Below are positions 49,357 through 58,027 of a stretch of 64,000 nt of DNA, piece by piece; the first letter of the stretch is position 1; each line of letters starts with the position of its first letter. The stretch is from positions 248,001 through 312,000 of the forward strand of contig NZ_FNVA01000007.1 in assembly GCF_900108185.1 (NCBI RefSeq). Direction: 5' to 3'. A program made the position numbers and the translations under genes. Below the pieces are notes generated by a model. The model made no database searches. It worked only from the letters and a program-made list of their open reading frames with translations, and was not told the DNA's origin. This DNA comes from Bryocella elongata (GTDB lineage: Bacteria; Acidobacteriota; Terriglobia; Terriglobales; Acidobacteriaceae).

Positions 49357-52182
49357 TTGACCGTGCAACACCTGACCTTCGGCCACCTTCGCCGCCATTT
49401 CCGTGCGCTTGGCACCCTTCTGTTCGCCGCCGTCTTCGCCCTCACCGCGGCTGCGCAGTCGAACTCCGGTACCGTCTCGGGCACCGTCACCGATTCCACC
49501 GGCGCCGCCATTCCAGGCGCCTCGCTGAAGCTCTTCAACGCCGTCAGCGGCTACTCGCAGGCCACGACCTCCGATGCCCAGGGACACTTCCAGTTCCCCA
49601 ACGTGCCCTTCCACGGCTATTCGCTCAACGCCGCGTCGACAGGCTTCCAGACCTTCTCCAGGGCGGTCTCGGTGGACTCCGCCGTCGGCGTCACCATTCC
49701 GATCACGCTCTCCATCGCCACCTCGTCCGAGACCATCACCGTCGATGCTCCCATGGACCTCGTCGAGTCCGACCCCACCTCCCATACCGACATCGACCGC
49801 TCGCTCATCTCGCACATGCCCATCGAGAGCGCCTCCAGCGAGCTCTCAGCGATCGTCACCCAGGCCTCGCCCGGCGTCGCCGCGGACTCCAACGGCATGA
49901 TGCATGGCCTCGGCGACCACGCCGAAAACTCCTTCTCCATCGACGGCCAGCCCATCACCGACCAGCAGAGCAAGGTCTTCTCCAACTCCGTGCCCGCCGC
50001 CGCCGTCCAGTCCCTCGAAGTCATCGAAGGCGCACCGCCCGCCGAGTACGGCGACAAGACCTCCCTCGTCGTCAAGGCCACCACCCGCTCGGGACAGGGA
50101 GTCACCACCCCCACCGGCGAGATCAACGCCAGCTACGGCAGCTTTGGCTCCTCCAGCGTCGGGTTCGATCTCTCCTACGGCGGCAAGAACTGGGGCAACT
50201 TCATCGCCGCCAGCGGCCTCAATACCGCCCGCTTCCTCGATAGCCCCGAGTTCACCGTCCTCCACGATCAGGGCAACGAGACCAACCTCTTCGACCGCAT
50301 TGACGTGCAGCCCGGCATCAACGACACGCTGCACTTCAACGTCCAGTACACCCGCTCCTGGTTCCAAACCCCCAACGACTTCGAGAACCTCGGCGTGCAG
50401 GACCAGAACGGCAACACCCTCGGCAACACCGACCAGCGCTCCAGGATCGAGACCGTCAACTTCTCCCCCAGCTGGACCCACACCATCTCCAGCACTGCCG
50501 TCTCCAACCTCGGCTTCTACGTCCGCCGCGACTCTTACAACTACTACCCCAGCCACAACCCTCTGCTCGACTTCGCTCCCTCCCAGCAGCAGGAGTCCGT
50601 CGCCCAGCAGCGCTCCCTGATGAACACCGGAGCCCACGGCGACATCTCCTACGTCAAGGGCATCCACAACGCCAAGGCCGGCTTCATGTATGAGCAGACC
50701 TTCCTGCGCGAGAACCTGCAGACCGGCCTCACCGATCCCGGCGCCAACGCTCCCTGCCTCGACTCGGACAACAACCCCGTCAACGGCTACACCTCCACCA
50801 CGCAATGTTCCTCTGCTGGCTACTTCGCCAACAACGGCACCAACTACAACGCGGCCAATCCCAACGCCTCCGCGCTGCCCACACCCTTCGCTCCCGTCCT
50901 GCTCGGCTACGACTTCACCCGCGGCGGCAGCTACTACTCCTGGCACGGCCGCGCCGACGTCAAGCAGCTCGCCCTCTACGCGCAGGACCAGATCACCGCC
51001 GGCCCCTGGCAGATCAACTTCGGCGTCCGCGGCGACTTCTATAACGGCCTCACCATCCAGCGCCAGGCCGAGCCCCGCACCGGTCTCAGCTACACCATCA
51101 AGAAGACCGGCACCGTCCTTCGTATCTCCTACGCCCGCACCCAGGAGACGCCCTTCAACGAGAACCTCGTCCTCAGCTCCACCGGCTGCGCGGACGCGGT
51201 CATCTACGCGGTCTTCAACGTCACCGGCGGCTGCACCTCCAACACCGCAACGCCCTTCAATCCCGGCTTCCGCAACGAGTTCCACGCGGGCATCAGCCAG
51301 TCCATCGGCAGTCACTTCGTCTTCACCGGCGAGTACCTCTGGAAGTACACCCACAACGCCTACGACTTCTCCGTCTTCGGCACCACGCCCATCACCTTCC
51401 CCATCGAGTGGCACAACTCCAAGATCCCCGGCTACGCCATCTCCTTCGCCATGACCGACTGGAAGGGCATCTCCGGCCAGTTCAACGCCTCCAGCGTGGC
51501 CGCGCGCTTCTTCTCCCCGCAGATCGGCGGCGTCGGCGCCGTGCCCGCCTCGGCCAGCACCACCGCCAACGTCTACACACCCTTCCGCATCGACCACGAC
51601 GAGCGATTCAACGAGACCACGCATGTGCAATACAACATGCCCTTCCGCAAGTCGCTCTGGTACGGCGTGAACTTCCGCTATGACTCCGGCCTCGTCGCCG
51701 GCGCTGCGCCCTGCTACAACGCCAACGCCAGCGCCAACACGGATTGCCTCGGCTTCTCGCTCGACGCCAACGGCAACCCGCTGACGCAGGGTGGCCAACC
51801 CCTCATCAACCTCAGCCGCCTCACCGCGGACCAGCAGTTCCAGGCCGGCCTCGTCTGCAACGGCGTCAAGGCCACACCCACCGCAGGCTTCGATCAGTGC
51901 CTCTCCTCGCAGCTCACCTCGAACCTCATCAAAATTCCCGCATCCGGTACCGAGGATGCCGACAAGAGCCCCACGCGCATCGCACCCCGCGCCCTCTTCG
52001 ACATGGCCATGGGCGATGACGATCTCTTCCACTTTCACCACGACCGCTACAAGTTCTCCGCCCGCGTCACGGCCATCAACGTCACGAACAAGTACGCGCT
52101 CTACAACTTCCTCTCCACGTTCTCGGGAACGCACTACGTCACGCCCCGTTCGGTCACAGGAGAGCTCGCCTTCCACTTCTAA
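49357..52182 (+). CDS. TonB-dependent receptor, Oar-like with carboxypeptidase-regulatory domain
   Basis: 941 residues. Signal peptide ending AAAQSN; a CarboxypepD_reg domain (about 35-105: GTVSGTVTDSTGAAIPGASLKLFNAVSGYSQATTSDAQGHFQFPNVPFHGY); a plug-like domain (SFSIDGQPITDQQSKVFSN...VQSLEVIEGAPPAEYGDKTSLVVKATTRSG); and a long beta-barrel ending in Phe (TGELAFHF). Takes up large substrates such as glycans, siderophores or metal complexes using TonB energy. The start is probably the TTG at 49357, 7 nt after AGGAG; a TTG at 49327 is possible. A terminator follows. Confidence 0.9.
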   Translation: MTVQHLTFGHLRRHFRALGTLLFAAVFALTAAAQSNSGTVSGTVTDSTGAAIPGASLKLFNAVSGYSQATTSDAQGHFQFPNVPFHGYSLNAASTGFQTFSRAVSVDSAVGVTIPITLSIATSSETITVDAPMDLVESDPTSHTDIDRSLISHMPIESASSELSAIVTQASPGVAADSNGMMHGLGDHAENSFSIDGQPITDQQSKVFSNSVPAAAVQSLEVIEGAPPAEYGDKTSLVVKATTRSGQGVTTPTGEINASYGSFGSSSVGFDLSYGGKNWGNFIAASGLNTARFLDSPEFTVLHDQGNETNLFDRIDVQPGINDTLHFNVQYTRSWFQTPNDFENLGVQDQNGNTLGNTDQRSRIETVNFSPSWTHTISSTAVSNLGFYVRRDSYNYYPSHNPLLDFAPSQQQESVAQQRSLMNTGAHGDISYVKGIHNAKAGFMYEQTFLRENLQTGLTDPGANAPCLDSDNNPVNGYTSTTQCSSAGYFANNGTNYNAANPNASALPTPFAPVLLGYDFTRGGSYYSWHGRADVKQLALYAQDQITAGPWQINFGVRGDFYNGLTIQRQAEPRTGLSYTIKKTGTVLRISYARTQETPFNENLVLSSTGCADAVIYAVFNVTGGCTSNTATPFNPGFRNEFHAGISQSIGSHFVFTGEYLWKYTHNAYDFSVFGTTPITFPIEWHNSKIPGYAISFAMTDWKGISGQFNASSVAARFFSPQIGGVGAVPASASTTANVYTPFRIDHDERFNETTHVQYNMPFRKSLWYGVNFRYDSGLVAGAAPCYNANASANTDCLGFSLDANGNPLTQGGQPLINLSRLTADQQFQAGLVCNGVKATPTAGFDQCLSSQLTSNLIKIPASGTEDADKSPTRIAPRALFDMAMGDDDLFHFHHDRYKFSARVTAINVTNKYALYNFLSTFSGTHYVTPRSVTGELAFHF

Positions 52183-52200
52183 CCAGCACAACAACGCAAC

Positions 52201-52229
52201 AAAGGCCCGCTGCTCACCAGCGGGCCTTT
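52201..52229 (+). terminator. Terminator of the TonB receptor gene
   Basis: A 12-bp perfect stem AAAGGCCCGCTG / CAGCGGGCCTTT with a 5-nt loop, followed by GTCTTT. Confidence 0.8.
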
Positions 52230-52392
52230 GTCTTTCCATCATTCCTGCCGGAACCTGTCATCTCAACCGACGCCTCACTCCTCGCTTCTCCCTGGACACC
52301 TCACACCTCTACAGCTCGCACTCCGGTTTCCGCAGCCTCGACGCACACCGTATCCCACCCCAGCTCCCCGAGCCGTCTACCATAGACACTCG

Positions 52393-53379
52393 ATGTCTCA
52401 ACCCTCTTCATCCGCGCGTTCCCGCGACACACGCATCCTCCTCGCCTTCGCCAGCGTGTATCTGTTCTGGGGTTCGACCTATCTCGCCATCCATGTCGCG
52501 GGGGAGCACCTCCCCGTACCCGTGGTCGCCGCCTGCCGCTCGCTGCTCTCCACAGCGCTCATCATCCTCATCTGCTTCTTCACCGGCAGGAGCATGCGCG
52601 TCCCCAAAGGCGAAGGCTGGCGTCTCGCCCTCGCCGGACTGCTCTTCATGTCCGCCAACAACATGCTCCTTACCTGGGGAGAGAAGATGGTGCCCTCCGG
52701 CTTCGCTGCACTCGTCGTCTGCAGCACGCCCATCATGATCGGCATCATCGAGGTCCTCATGGTCATGAGCGGCCGCAGCGGTGAGCCGCTCAACAAGCGT
52801 GGCTGGGCAGGCACGCTCATCGGCATGGCCGGCATCGCCGTTCTCGTCCTGCCGTCCATTCGCGCAGAGCTCGCCCACAAGGGAATCGCCGGCTACTCCA
52901 ACCCCACCCGCGGCGTCATCGTTCTCCTCGGTGCAGCCATCGCCTTCGCCACCGGGTCCGTCTTCTCGCGCCGCTGCCGCTTCCAGGCCGATACCCTCGT
53001 CGCCACCGGCTGGCAGATCGGCTCGGCGGGCCTCTTCAACCTCTGCATCGCTCTCGTCTCAGGCGGCTTCCATCGCGCCGCATGGACCTGGCAGGGCGCG
53101 ACGTCCATCGTCTATCTCTCCATCTTCGGCTCGCTCTTCGGCCTGGTCGCCTTCACCTACCTGCTCCAGAACGTCGCTGTCACCAAGGTCTCCACCTACG
53201 CCTTCGTCAACCCCATGATCGCGGTCCTGCTCGGCTTCCTCATCCTGCACGAACGCATGGTGCGCGCGCAGCTGCTTGGCATGGGCATCATCGTCGCCGG
53301 CGTCGCCATGGTGGTCTTCAGCCGTCTCGACCTGGGCAAACGCGAGATCGTCGGGACCTCGGGCCAGGCAGTCGAATAA
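52393..53379 (+). CDS. EamA/DMT-superfamily transporter
   Basis: 328 residues with ten predicted transmembrane segments in two EamA repeats (first: ILLAFASVYLFWGSTYLAIHV...; second: NPTRGVIVLLGAAIAFATGSVFSRRC...VSTYAFVNPMIAVLLGFLILHERMV). The N-terminal VYLFWGSTYLAI and the C-terminal VNPMIAVLLGFLILHE signatures are typical of DMT permeases that export amino acids or metabolites. ATG at 52393. No regulator is adjacent. Confidence 0.9.
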   Translation: MSQPSSSARSRDTRILLAFASVYLFWGSTYLAIHVAGEHLPVPVVAACRSLLSTALIILICFFTGRSMRVPKGEGWRLALAGLLFMSANNMLLTWGEKMVPSGFAALVVCSTPIMIGIIEVLMVMSGRSGEPLNKRGWAGTLIGMAGIAVLVLPSIRAELAHKGIAGYSNPTRGVIVLLGAAIAFATGSVFSRRCRFQADTLVATGWQIGSAGLFNLCIALVSGGFHRAAWTWQGATSIVYLSIFGSLFGLVAFTYLLQNVAVTKVSTYAFVNPMIAVLLGFLILHERMVRAQLLGMGIIVAGVAMVVFSRLDLGKREIVGTSGQAVE

Positions 53380-53385
53380 CTGAGC

Positions 53386-53485
53386 GCAGGTCGCAGCGTA
53401 GCGGCGATCTGCGTAGACGAAACGGCTGTCATCCTGAGCGAAGCAGGTCGCTGCGCAGCAGTGACCTGCGGAGTCGAAGGACCCG
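53386..53485. repeat. GTCATCCTGAG-type repeat with 36-bp tandem duplication
   Basis: Two 36-base copies (53386-53421 and 53443-53478), both starting GCAGGTCGC and ending GAA, flank GCTGTCATCCTGAGCGAA. The segment ends GAAGGACCC. The second copy contains the imperfect palindrome GCAGGTC...GACCTGC. The GTCATCCTGAG block recurs in tsaD at 57696. Confidence 0.7.
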
Positions 53486-53561
53486 CCACGCCGCTCATCT
53501 CTGTGAGTATTCAGCCAACCTCAGCCCCGAAATCCGGGCCCAGCCTGTTAGCCTGCACAGC

Positions 53562-54158
53562 ATGACGCTCCCTCGTAGCGCATCGCTGTCTTTGCTCACT
53601 CTCATCGCGGCATCTCTCATCGCCCAAAGCCCGCAGGAAACCAACCCTCGCGTGCGCGAGCTCATCCACGAGCTGCATCTCTCCGTGTTGCCACGCGAGT
53701 CCGGCTACCTCGGCATCATCGGCGTCACGCCTCTGCAGGCTGACGTGCATGGCCGCTCCCTCAGCGTGCAGAGCCAGAACTACTACATGCTCACCCGCGC
53801 GCTGCCCATCAACTTCCTGCATCGCCTCGAGCCAGCCGACACCCACATCCTCATCGAAGGCGGTCCCGTCGACTACTACATCTTCCATCCCGATGGCCAC
53901 GTAGAGAAGCAAACCCTCGGCCGTGATCTAGCTCACGGCGAGCGCCCGGTCATCGCCGTCCCACCCGGCTGCGCCAAGGCCCTCGTGCTGCGTCCGGGCG
54001 CAACCTACGCCCTCACCGCCAACACACTCTCACCCGAATTCACCGCCGACCGCGTCACCATCGGGGCAGGGAACGATTTCATCACTCGCTACGTCAACAA
54101 AGCGCCCTGGGCCACAAGAGAATTCCTTCGCCAGCTCATCGGGCCAAATGCCAAGTGA
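53562..54158 (+). CDS. Exported cupin_5 (DUF985) protein
   Basis: 198 residues. A signal peptide (SLSLLTLIAASLIAQ), then a DUF985 cupin: LIHELHLSVLPRESGYLGIIG, YYMLTRALPINFLHRLEPADTHILIEGGPVDYYIFHPDGHVEKQTLG, GERPVIAVPPGCAKALVLRPGATYALTANTLSPEFTADRVTIGAGNDFI. Cupin_5 proteins are usually cytosolic; export here is unusual. Conserved His and Glu positions (FLHRLEP, HPDGH) could bind metal. Substrate unknown. Confidence 0.82.
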   Translation: MTLPRSASLSLLTLIAASLIAQSPQETNPRVRELIHELHLSVLPRESGYLGIIGVTPLQADVHGRSLSVQSQNYYMLTRALPINFLHRLEPADTHILIEGGPVDYYIFHPDGHVEKQTLGRDLAHGERPVIAVPPGCAKALVLRPGATYALTANTLSPEFTADRVTIGAGNDFITRYVNKAPWATREFLRQLIGPNAK

Positions 54159-54257
54159 GTAGAGGTAAGAGATTAGTGAGCAAACGAGGAGCAATACACA
54201 CGTGGCCAATCTCACCACCGCAGCCCTCTACTCTCTACTCACTGACCTCTACTCACT
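54154..54257. repeat. Inverted heptamer array at the convergent cupin_5/cysS junction
   Basis: Left AGTGAGTAGAGGT (54154-54166) is a perfect inverse of ACCTCTACTCACT (54245-54257). In between are further CTCTACT units with period 7. It can fold to a shared hairpin past both stops, like the array at 12211. Confidence 0.7.
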
Positions 54258-54266
54258 CGCGCAAGT

Positions 54267-55763
54267 TTACTTGCGCTTCCACCGGACTCCATCCTTCGAG
54301 TCCTCAATCAAAATCCCCTTCGCCAGCAGGTCATTGCGAATCGCATCCGCCTTCGCGAAGTTCCGCTGCTTCTTGGCCAGCGTGCGCTCCGCCACCAGCG
54401 CATCGATCTCTGCATCCCCCAGCGATCCCGCACCGAACTGCGCCAGCACCTCAGGAGAAGCCTCATCCAGGCGACCCTCCGCCTCGGCCCAAGCCAGCGC
54501 GCTCTTCGTCAGCTCGCCATCGCGATCCTCAAGCACCGCAAAGATCGAATCGAACTTCGCCAGCAGCGCCAGCGTAGCTTCAGCATCGGCCCTGCTCAGC
54601 GAGTTCTTGTCCGCCGCCGCATTCACCGCACGCAGCACGTCGAAGATTGCTGCCCGCGCCTCGGCGGTATTCAGATCGTTCTCCAGCGCCGCGACAAACT
54701 CAGCCTCTTTCGTCGCAATCATCGGAGCCAGTGCTGCATCGCCTTCCGCAAACGTCCCCGCCTTCATCCCGGCCAGCACTCGCTGATAGAACGTCCGCAG
54801 ACGCTCCACCGCCGCCGTCTCCGCCGCCAGTCCATCAAAGGTAAAGTTCAGCTGCTGGCTGTACGGCACGCTCAGCAGCAGGAACCGGATCGCCGAAGCC
54901 TTGTGGCCCTTCAACAACAGGTCGCGCAGCGTGTAGAAGTTCCCTTCGGACTTCGACATCTTCCTGCCTTCGACAAGAAGAAACCGCACATGGAACCAGT
55001 GCCGCGCGAACGGCTTGTGCGTCGCTGCCTCACTCTGCGCAATCTCGTTCTCATGGTGCGGAAACATCAGGTCCTCGCCGCCCGCATGCAGGTCGAAGCT
55101 CGGTCCCAGGTACTTCATCGCCATTGCCGAGCACTCGATGTGCCAGCCCGGCCGCCCCACACCCAGCGATGTGTCCCAGCTCGTCTCGCCCGGCTTCACG
55201 CCCTTCCACAGCGCAAAGTCCCGAGCCGCGTCCTTGTCGTACTCATCGACATCCACGCGCGCGCCGTCCTCGATGCCTTCAAGGTCCTTCTTCGCCAGTT
55301 TGCCGTACTCCGGAAACTTCGCAATCCGGAAGTACCAGCTGCCGCCCTCGGCCTTGTACGCAATGTCCTCGCTGGCCAGCGTCTCGATCAGGCGCACCAT
55401 CTCCGGAATATTCTCCGTCGCCTTCGCAACCGCCTCCGGACGCTCGATCCCCAGCGCGTCTGAATCTTCAAAAAAGGCGCGCGTGAACTTCTCCGTGTAC
55501 TCCCCGATCGGCAACCCCGCCGCCGTCGCGTTGCGGATGATCTTGTCATCCACATCCGTCACGTTCATCACGTGCCGCACGCCCCGCCCGCCCAGCTTGA
55601 TCGCCCGCCGCAGCACGTCGACGTGCAGGAACGTACGGAAGTTGCCAATGTGCCCGTAGTCGTACACCGTGGGTCCACAACAATAAAAGCGAACAGTGCC
55701 AGCCTCGGAGGCATACAGCTCCTCGACCTGACCAGAGAGTGTGTTGAACAGTTTAAGCGGCAA
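54267..55763 (-). CDS. cysS: Cysteine-tRNA ligase
   Basis: 498-residue class I synthetase. HIGH-type motif VYDYGHIGNFRTFLHVDV, zinc Cys in FYCCGPTVYDY, GRPGWHIECSAMAMKYLG, GGEDLMFPHHENEIAQSEA, KMSKS loop GRKMSKSEGN, then a DALR-type helical domain and a C-terminal KADAIRNDLLAKGILIEDS part. The only suitable start is a TTG at 55763; there is no ATG near it. A TACAAT box lies about 45 bases upstream on the minus strand. Confidence 0.97.
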   Translation of the reverse strand: MPLKLFNTLSGQVEELYASEAGTVRFYCCGPTVYDYGHIGNFRTFLHVDVLRRAIKLGGRGVRHVMNVTDVDDKIIRNATAAGLPIGEYTEKFTRAFFEDSDALGIERPEAVAKATENIPEMVRLIETLASEDIAYKAEGGSWYFRIAKFPEYGKLAKKDLEGIEDGARVDVDEYDKDAARDFALWKGVKPGETSWDTSLGVGRPGWHIECSAMAMKYLGPSFDLHAGGEDLMFPHHENEIAQSEAATHKPFARHWFHVRFLLVEGRKMSKSEGNFYTLRDLLLKGHKASAIRFLLLSVPYSQQLNFTFDGLAAETAAVERLRTFYQRVLAGMKAGTFAEGDAALAPMIATKEAEFVAALENDLNTAEARAAIFDVLRAVNAAADKNSLSRADAEATLALLAKFDSIFAVLEDRDGELTKSALAWAEAEGRLDEASPEVLAQFGAGSLGDAEIDALVAERTLAKKQRNFAKADAIRNDLLAKGILIEDSKDGVRWKRK

Positions 55764-55817
55764 GTGTCTGGGACTTTCTCAATCGAAATTCGCTTTTCTA
55801 TTGTAGAGCCGCACAAT

Positions 55818-55861
55818 CCGGGTGCCCCACATCTCGATTCTGAGATGTGGGTTCGCAGGAT
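55818..55861. repeat. GGGTGCCCC-type palindromic repeat
   Basis: Stem CACATCTC / GAGATGTG, then GGGTTCGCAGGAT. First of a pair. Confidence 0.87.
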
Positions 55862-55881
55862 GTTTCAGGATGACCTCAACT

Positions 55882-55924
55882 CTGGGTGCCCCGGGTCCGG
55901 ATTCTCGGACCCGGGCTTAGGAAT
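55882..55924. repeat. GGGTGCCCC-type palindromic repeat (GGGTCCG stem)
   Basis: Stem CCCGGGTCCG / CGGACCCGGG with loop ATTCT; then CTTAGGAAT. Second of a pair 20 bases after the first. Confidence 0.87.
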
Positions 55925-55950
55925 CCAAGGCTCTCCGCAACGCCATCACC

Positions 55951-56580
55951 TCACCGGTCGCGCGCGACCGATGCGGAAGCCTTCATCGCCTCGTCCCGCA
56001 ATTGGGCAACGTCGGCGAGGAAATAACGCCCTATCGGCGTCAGAACTGATCCCTCCCACCGATAGGCAGCATGGTATCGCTGGCCATCGTTCCCCTCCAT
56101 GATCCACTCAGTGCCATCTTCTCCGCCCGGATCCCCCGTAGCCACAGCGCTGATCTTCCAGAAGTCCGCCACGACCGCATGTATCTCGAGAATCTCGTCA
56201 CGCGAAAGCGCACGCGTCTTCCGCGTGACGCCTGACTTCGGCGCGTAGCCTCCAGCCCAATCACCGATTTCGGACGTCGCCGTCCCCGTGCCGTCCTTCT
56301 TGATCTCGACCCGAACGGCAATCGGCTTTGAAAAAGAAGGCAGCAGTGTAAATCGGTACTCTTCAGAGATCTCGGTCGTAAGCTCGACCATCGGCCGCTC
56401 GCCCAGTGCATTCAGCTCAGAAGAAAACCACTCATTCAGAAAATTTCCATCGTCGCCGCCGTTCGTCGCAAAGGTGCGCGAAGGGAATTGCAGAGTGGTC
56501 CTTGTCTGGGCAACCGTTGAAATGGCAGTAGCAAACGAGATGATGCAACACGAGAAACTCAGCATGCGGGAAATTCTCAT
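55951..56580 (-). CDS. Exported hypothetical protein
   Basis: 209 residues. Signal peptide MRISRMLSFSCCIISFATAISTVAQ. The mature part is beta-rich and then helical: FLNEWFSSELNALGERPMVELTTEISEEYRFTLLPSFSKPIAVRVEIKKDGTGTATSEIGDWAGGYAPKSGVTRKTRALSRDEILEIHAVVADFWKIS, then GEDGTEWIMEGNDGQRYHAAYRWEGSVLTPIGRYFLADV. This resembles small lipoprotein-like inhibitors or sensors, but I do not recognise a family. Codon use looks less GC-rich than neighbours. Confidence 0.6.
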   Translation of the reverse strand: MRISRMLSFSCCIISFATAISTVAQTRTTLQFPSRTFATNGGDDGNFLNEWFSSELNALGERPMVELTTEISEEYRFTLLPSFSKPIAVRVEIKKDGTGTATSEIGDWAGGYAPKSGVTRKTRALSRDEILEIHAVVADFWKISAVATGDPGGEDGTEWIMEGNDGQRYHAAYRWEGSVLTPIGRYFLADVAQLRDEAMKASASVARDR

Positions 56581-56610
56581 GCAGGCATGCTACCCCACCC
56601 CTGTCGCACC

Positions 56611-56676
56611 AACACCCAACACCCAACACCCAACACCCAACACCCAAGAACTCACAACTCACAACTCACAACTACC
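56611..56676. repeat. Exact heptamer arrays (AACACCC)5 and (AACTCAC)3 at the tsaD 3' end
   Basis: Five exact AACACCC units (56611-56645), then AAG, then three exact AACTCAC units (56649-56669) followed by AACTACC. Least degenerate array in the window; it ends just before the tsaD stop. Confidence 0.9.
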
Positions 56677-56677
56677 C

Positions 56678-57967
56678 TCACCCCAACCGCAACTGTGGCG
56701 TAGGCTCCAGCGTGTCCTCCGCAAACCTTCCCGCCACAAACTTCGGCCAAGCCGCCGCCGCGATCATCGCCGCATTGTCCGTGCTCAAAGCAATCGAAGG
56801 AAACGCAATCGCAATCCGCTGCTTCTCCGCCCGAGCCGACATCGCTGCACGCAGCGCGCTGTTCGCCGCCACGCCTCCCGAAATCAGCATCCCGTGCGCC
56901 CCAAAGTGCTCCGCCGCCCCAAACGCCGCCCGCACGATGTTCCGCACTGCCGCATCCTGAAAGCTCGCAATCAGGTTCAGCGTCGCCGCATCAAAATGCC
57001 CCAGCGCCGCCGCCAGCGCCTCACCCCGAGGCTTCGTCTTGTCCAGCCCCGCAGCCTTCAATGCCTCAAACCGCGCCGCAATCGCCGGCTGCATCCCGTG
57101 CAGCTCGACATATCGCCGCACCGCCGTCTTCAACCCGCTGAAGCTCAGGTCGAAGCGCGTCGCATCGTCAGGCTCCTGCTCTCGCGCCGCAGCATCCTTC
57201 ACCAGCTTCGGCGCCACATGCCCCGTGGCCTTCTGCTTGATCTGGGCCACCGCAAACAGCTCGCGATCCGCCACCCCATGCCGCGCCAGCGCGTCAATCC
57301 ACGGCCCGCCGGGGTAGGGAAGTCCCAGCAGCTTCGCCACCTTGTCGAACGCCTCGCCAGCGGCATCGTCCACCGTCCGCCCCACGTTGCGATACCGCCA
57401 AAGCCCCTGCACGTCCTTGCTCGCGAGATACAGATGCGTATGCCCGCCGCTCACGACAACAGCAAGTAGCGGAGCCTTGCCCTCAAACGCCCCCGCACTC
57501 TCCATCAGCACCGCATGGATGTGCCCCTCAAGATGATTCACCGCGATCAACGGCACGCCCGCCGCAAACGCCACCGACTTCGCAAACGTGATCCCCACCA
57601 GCAGTGCTCCCGCCAGCCCCGGACCCTCCGTCACCGCCACCGCCGCCAGGTCCGAATACTTCAACCCTTGCAAGTCGCCATCCTGCCCTTGCAAGTTGTC
57701 ATCCTGAGGAGCAACGCGACGAAGGACCTGCTTCTCTGCCAGTACCGCCTCTCCCGCAAGATGCATCGCCTCCCGCGTCACCGGCACAATCGCCCGCAGA
57801 TGCTCCCGGCTCGCCAGCTCCGGCACCACGCCGCCATAGCTCGCATGCACCAGCTGCGACGCCACCACATTCGCCAGCACCGTGCCATCCTGCCGCACCA
57901 ACGCCGCCGAGGTCTCGTCGCACGAGCTCTCAATCCCGAGAATCAGCCGTCCTTGCACTCCTTCCAT
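56678..57967 (-). CDS. tsaD: tRNA N6-adenosine threonylcarbamoyltransferase with an inserted repeat
   Basis: Transfers threonylcarbamoyl from TC-AMP to A37 of ANN-decoding tRNAs. Motifs: ILGIESSCDETSAALV, VPELASREHLR, VAVTEGPGLAGALLVGI, VNHLEGHIHAVL (metal His at about 145 and 149), VVVSGGHTHLYL, FDLSFSGLKTAVRRY and GGVAANSALRAAM. 429 aa; the usual is about 340-360. An in-frame insertion at about residues 75-103 contains two heptapeptide copies QDDNLQG/QDGDLQG encoded by a 21-bp duplication next to a GTCATCCTGAG-type repeat. The C-terminus adjoins a heptamer array. Confidence 0.96.
   Translation of the reverse strand: MEGVQGRLILGIESSCDETSAALVRQDGTVLANVVASQLVHASYGGVVPELASREHLRAIVPVTREAMHLAGEAVLAEKQVLRRVAPQDDNLQGQDGDLQGLKYSDLAAVAVTEGPGLAGALLVGITFAKSVAFAAGVPLIAVNHLEGHIHAVLMESAGAFEGKAPLLAVVVSGGHTHLYLASKDVQGLWRYRNVGRTVDDAAGEAFDKVAKLLGLPYPGGPWIDALARHGVADRELFAVAQIKQKATGHVAPKLVKDAAAREQEPDDATRFDLSFSGLKTAVRRYVELHGMQPAIAARFEALKAAGLDKTKPRGEALAAALGHFDAATLNLIASFQDAAVRNIVRAAFGAAEHFGAHGMLISGGVAANSALRAAMSARAEKQRIAIAFPSIALSTDNAAMIAAAAWPKFVAGRFAEDTLEPTPQLRLG
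57665..57733. repeat. 21-bp tandem duplication plus GTCATCCTGAG-type repeat inside tsaD
   Basis: CCCTTGCAAG-x-CATCCTG units at 57665-57685 and 57686-57706 differ at two bases. The second leads into GTCATCCTGAGGAGC...GAAGGACCTGC, the repeat also seen at 53426. Translated in frame on the minus strand. Confidence 0.85.
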
Positions 57968-57982
57968 CTTAGCGACCCCACT

Positions 57983-58020
57983 CCCTCATGGCTCATCGCT
58001 CAACACCTCACACCTCGACA
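57983..58020. repeat. Heptamer array upstream of tsaD and cca
   Basis: CTCATGG, CTCATCG, CTCAACA, CCTCACA, CCTCGAC: period 7, in the divergent tsaD-cca gap. Confidence 0.7.
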
Positions 58021-58027
58021 AACAAAG

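Noticed and set aside
49846..52242. Nearly 800-codon open frame antisense to the TonB receptor
   Set aside because: Val/Gly/Asp-rich composition typical of the antisense of a high-GC gene; no domain or start signal. The sense strand is clearly a receptor.
56611..56676. Heptamer array considered as a CRISPR array
   Set aside because: Units are 7 bp with no spacers and no cas genes are present in the window.
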